Origin: Buxus sempervirens
Lineage: Eukaryota > Streptophyta > Magnoliopsida > Buxales > Buxaceae
Reading direction: 5' to 3'
Assembly: GCA_947561395.2 (NCBI GenBank)
Contig: OX387184.1
Span: forward strand, 12,194,205-12,258,204
DNA: 64,000 bases
Below the pieces are notes generated by a model, which saw only the letters and a program-made list of their open reading frames with translations, ran no database searches and had not been told where the DNA came from. Each line of letters opens with the position of its first letter. The stretch's first letter is position 1. The position numbers were made by a program, and so were the translations under genes. Shown here piece after piece: positions 60,462 through 64,000 of this stretch.

Positions 60462-62903
60462 TCAAGGAAGTACAACTCTCACTTCTTTCCTGTCAGCTCC
60501 ATATCCCTGCAAATTGCAATACAGGTTTCAAACAGCTGCTTCAGTTCTCCTAGTCCTAATGCAGGGCAAAGAAAATTGGGTGGCGTCTAATGCTCCTTTT
60601 TTGCCAGCAAACAAAAATTCTTGGTTAACATAAAAAGCTATTCATTGGTCAATAGTTTGTATTAGAATTCATACGAGCATAAAAAAACTATTCATCCTAC
60701 AAATAACATCGAAAAAGTGCTAAAATCAAAGTACCAAAAAGTTGACAAGATCCACAAACATTACAATAAAAAGCTTCGAGAACAGGAAATATACCTCGAC
60801 TCCATAACTTTTGGCATACACATTAGTGAAGAGTTCAGAAGGATCTGGCATTGGACTCTCCTGGAATTATCGGTAAAAAAGTAAAAGAGTACCAACAAAG
60901 AAACAAGTTAATACTGGCCTATGAAGAAAGGTGAAGGTTACTTTTGCGGTCATGGATAACGTCTTTAATAAAATTAATAAAAAATATATGTCTGCACCAG
61001 TCAGTTCTTACCTTTGCTTGAGCAATGGCTTCATCTACTTCCTTTCGGACTTCTTTTTCAGTGTCCTACAAAGTAAAATGCAATATTGCAATTTCAGCCC
61101 CTCATCTGCAATAATTTCCTTACTGGAGCATTAATTAGATAAATATGACTGGGGATCAAAGCCACAACCTCAATAGGTCAAGAAAAAGAGAGTGAGTCCA
61201 ATTGAGATACAAACTGACACTAAAGAACTAAAAAACAACCCAAATTTGAGAAAGAAGCACAAAGGACAAGATCCTTAATCCCCCAAAACAGAACTTCTAT
61301 TGTCAGTCACTAGTGGAAATCTGAGAAAAGTGCATACCTTTAGCTCTTTCTCGGTAGCTAGCTCATGAGATAATATCACCTTCCTCACCCTTTCAACTGG
61401 GTCACGCTCCTGATAATCACATTCCATCAGGAAAGAAAACAGCCCAAGGCCCATAAGACTGAAAATTTAACCATTGGTTCCCTATGAAAGGGATTTGCAA
61501 AGTACTAACCTGTCTCACGCCACTAATCTCATCACGCGTACGATAAGTGCTCCCAGGATCTGACATGGAGTGCCCATGGTATCTGTAAGTGTCCATTTCA
61601 AGAATCTGAAACACATAAGAAGAGAAGAGACATTAGTTCAATAAGATCGGTTTCATATAAAATAAATTAAGAGGTCTTGACAGAAGAAACTAACCGGAGG
61701 AATTCTATCCATGATAAAACACTGATATGATAACATGGCTTGGCAACACAGCATTGGTTAAAAACAGAACATGTCAAGTATTAATTATGACACCATTGTG
61801 TTATGGATCACTGGAGAGTGCCAACTAAAGGGCCCGAGTTGGGTAAGCCTATTTGATGATTACTCTTAATAATCAAGACCGCAAAAGAAGCACAAAATAG
61901 TTGTCCAAGGACATATTAGTCCACTTCTTTTACAACAGATAGGATAAAGTTTGCAATAGAAATCAGGTCGCTTAAGCATAAAGAAGAATGAACAAAACAA
62001 AACCACCGATATGGTTTGATATGCACGGTGGAGTAATAAGGCCAGCCTATGCCATCAAAATCTTTCCAACACTGGTACTGGAACTTGGAGAAACTTGCCA
62101 TTGGAGTGCTCAGGCATACATCCATTTTACAGTTCAAAAAGATTTTTGGCCGGCACCATAAGCTTATAACAGAAAACGGTCTCAGGTAAGACCATGCATC
62201 AATTCAATGGTGGGAAATGAGAGGTAAACTGTCAAAAAGCACTTGAGAAAAAAGTTTATATTACAATATTTTCCCACAAGGCAGCTAAGCTGGTGAGACT
62301 CCACTTTGTACAACTACACTTAAAAATAACCCAATTTAGATAACAGATTAAACACATCTAGAAGTAAGGACCAAAAAAAAAAAGGGCTTTCTGGTTCTAA
62401 CTTGTTCTAGCAGTTATTTCTTTTTTCCTAGTTCTAACTTCATTCTATTTGAGATATATAAAGAATATTACGACAATGAAAAAAGGAAATCAACGAATGC
62501 AGAAGTTCAATGCACCAGCAGGTATGTGGTTCACACTCATAAGGCCAATTTAAAGGGTTCTTAATCCGGTAGAAGGTACAAATCGGTCACAGCATCCCTC
62601 CATGTGGCTGGGAAAAAAAAATAAAACCTGAATCTCACCCAAACAAAGCCTGACAAGTGACAACATAATGCCCACTGTAAATTTTTTTTTCTTTTTCCTT
62701 TTTAATAATAATATGAGAGCGGGTTATAAGCATAGTTTGCTAGAATAGAAATGGATATAATACACAATCCAAGGAATAAATATAAAGAAACTATAATAGC
62801 TCAAAACATGGATAAAGATACTCACAATGGGCCCATTCTTCAAAGCATGATCCTTTGCAAATTTGCATGCCTGCTTCACAGCAAGAACATCCATACCATC
62901 AAC
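60462..62903 (-). CDS. PDHA1 (E1 alpha): Pyruvate dehydrogenase E1 component subunit alpha, 3' exons (partial)
   Basis: Thiamine-diphosphate-dependent decarboxylation of pyruvate in the mitochondrial PDH complex. Six exons are visible: 62903-62826, 61605-61510, 61409-61338, 61065-61012, 60860-60795 and 60506-60462, all in phase 0. They read [40 protein letters not shown] (with the E1 alpha regulatory phosphoserine site [10 protein letters not shown]), then [70 protein letters not shown] and finally [14 protein letters not shown]. That is the C-terminal 136 of about 390 residues. The VRQ...DPVERVR and C-terminal sequence are of the mitochondrial rather than the plastid form. The 5' exons lie beyond the right edge, after an intron of more than 1 kb. 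Confidence 0.94.
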
Positions 62904-64000
62904 CTGTTGAAAATTTAAATTATGTGAGAAGCAGCAATAAAATGAATATAGCATATATATTATAACTAAAAACAATACTCTACTTGCTTGGTCTTCACTC
63001 AATGAACTTACCCTGGCATTGATTTATACATGGCACAAAGAACTTGAAATTTATCCATTACATTGAATTAATGCCCTAAAAACTAAATTCACTATTTTGA
63101 AAAATGGATACCATGGAAGTTTGTAGCAACCTGTGAAAAATGATGAACAGGAATAAATGAATACAACCTACATCCAATCAGCTAAAAACAATAACATGAT
63201 AAGATTTCAAATCCTGAAAGATGAAAATTACAAATGACTACCACTTATAAGCAATCAGTTACCAAGAATTATAGAATAACATTGCATATCCAGTGAGATA
63301 ACATGAAATTATCACCATCAGCTAAAATTAGTTCAGATATAGACAAGTATACATACTCCGCCTAACCCAAACAGATTATTAACATCAACATAATCTTGCT
63401 CTGCTCATTGTTTCCTAGTAAGGAAGATCCGGGACTGGTACATATTGCATGCAAGGATTCACTGTTTGAATATTTCATATTCCTGAAAAATCTAGATGAT
63501 AGCAATCCTTGCATGTTAAATTTATTCAGAGACCAACAGATTCAGGTTTAAATTCCAAACAGACCAGTTTCCTACTCTTCTTCCAACAGGATTATCATGC
63601 CCATATTGAGACTTAATAATTTATGGGCTTGCTTCTGGTTTCACTTATTTCATATTCCAACTCAAATCTTCCCTCATTTGACTTTAAAATCAACATAAAA
63701 TCATGAAATGGAAAATAATCTGAACTTGAAAGGCACCGTACAGAAAATGAGGACACCATGGTCTATCTAACATGATAACTAAAGAACACCCCAAGTAACA
63801 AAAAAAACATGTGTATCCTTGACAATATTATGGTGTCGGTTTCATCTTGGGTATGTATTAAGGAGGAATTTAGGAATAACTCTCCAATTGATGTAATACG
63901 GGACTGGTCCACCGTTGCTGTCCTAGATTAGTTTTGGTTTGTTAGTCTAGTTGTTTTCCTTCTTGCTTTCTGGGTACCCGCTTCTCATAGGTCCCATGTA
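62904..64000. other. Intron of the PDH E1 alpha gene (to the window end)
   Basis: No exon encoding the preceding conserved block (NNHYGMGT...) could be found here, so this is read as a single intron running off the window. The last 170 bp (from about 63830) are compositionally different and might be part of a repeat; no family recognised. Confidence 0.5.

Noticed and set aside
1-64000. CRISPR arrays, operons, prophage or biosynthetic gene cluster
   Set aside because: The window is plant nuclear DNA; repeats seen are tandem duplications and MITEs, and the genes belong to unrelated pathways.

Overview
This is nuclear DNA from a flowering plant, most likely a eudicot; I cannot name the species. 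The protein-coding genes are split by AT-rich GT-AG introns, and their products are plant-specific or plastid/mitochondrial forms (plastid glucose-6-phosphate isomerase, a CURT1-type thylakoid protein, a P-class PPR protein, a plant dicarboxylate carrier, pyruvate dehydrogenase E1 alpha). Introns and intergenic DNA carry short inverted-repeat elements (MITEs), a LINE tail and an hAT transposase remnant. Exon models were built by hand from reading frame, splice sites and phase continuity, and each stated model closes in phase.

Layout: (1) 128-3874 (+), 3' part of an FKBP12-type prolyl isomerase. (2) 5633-5714 (-), tRNA-Ser(GCT). (3) 7312-8277 (+), intronless mitochondrial dicarboxylate carrier. 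(4) 8400-13950, no recognisable gene; an expanded 58-bp tandem repeat, a 343-bp palindromic MITE and several local duplications. (5) 14304-18600 (+), six-exon conserved plant protein of unknown function, with a complete hAT-type MITE in intron 3. (6) 19951-33058 (-), a 22-exon gene for a 1254-residue conserved plant protein with a C2-like segment; a LINE tail lies in intron 10. (7) 36069-46246 (-), plastid glucose-6-phosphate isomerase, 14 exons, 621 residues, with one GC-AG intron and an hAT transposase fragment in intron 10. (8) 48217-50389 (+), small J-domain protein. (9) 51020-51445 (+), possible degenerate coding remnant with a 25-codon tandem duplication. (10) 51885-53435 (-), intronless PPR protein. 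(11) 53963-58979 (-), CURT1/CAAD-type thylakoid protein. (12) 58980-60460, several MITE-like palindromes. (13) 60462 onward (-), 3' exons of pyruvate dehydrogenase E1 alpha, whose 5' part lies beyond the right edge.

The genes form no operon or biosynthetic cluster. Several encode organellar proteins (plastid PGI and CURT1; mitochondrial carrier and PDH E1 alpha), but nothing in the sequence suggests this is more than chance adjacency. I found no convincing undescribed biological system. The most useful observations are the intact MITE with its 8-bp target duplication, the large unknown-function gene, the GC-AG intron, the possible in-frame N-terminal extension of PGI, the in-frame duplicated remnant near 51.2 kb, and a dispersed hairpin-forming repeat present in three introns.
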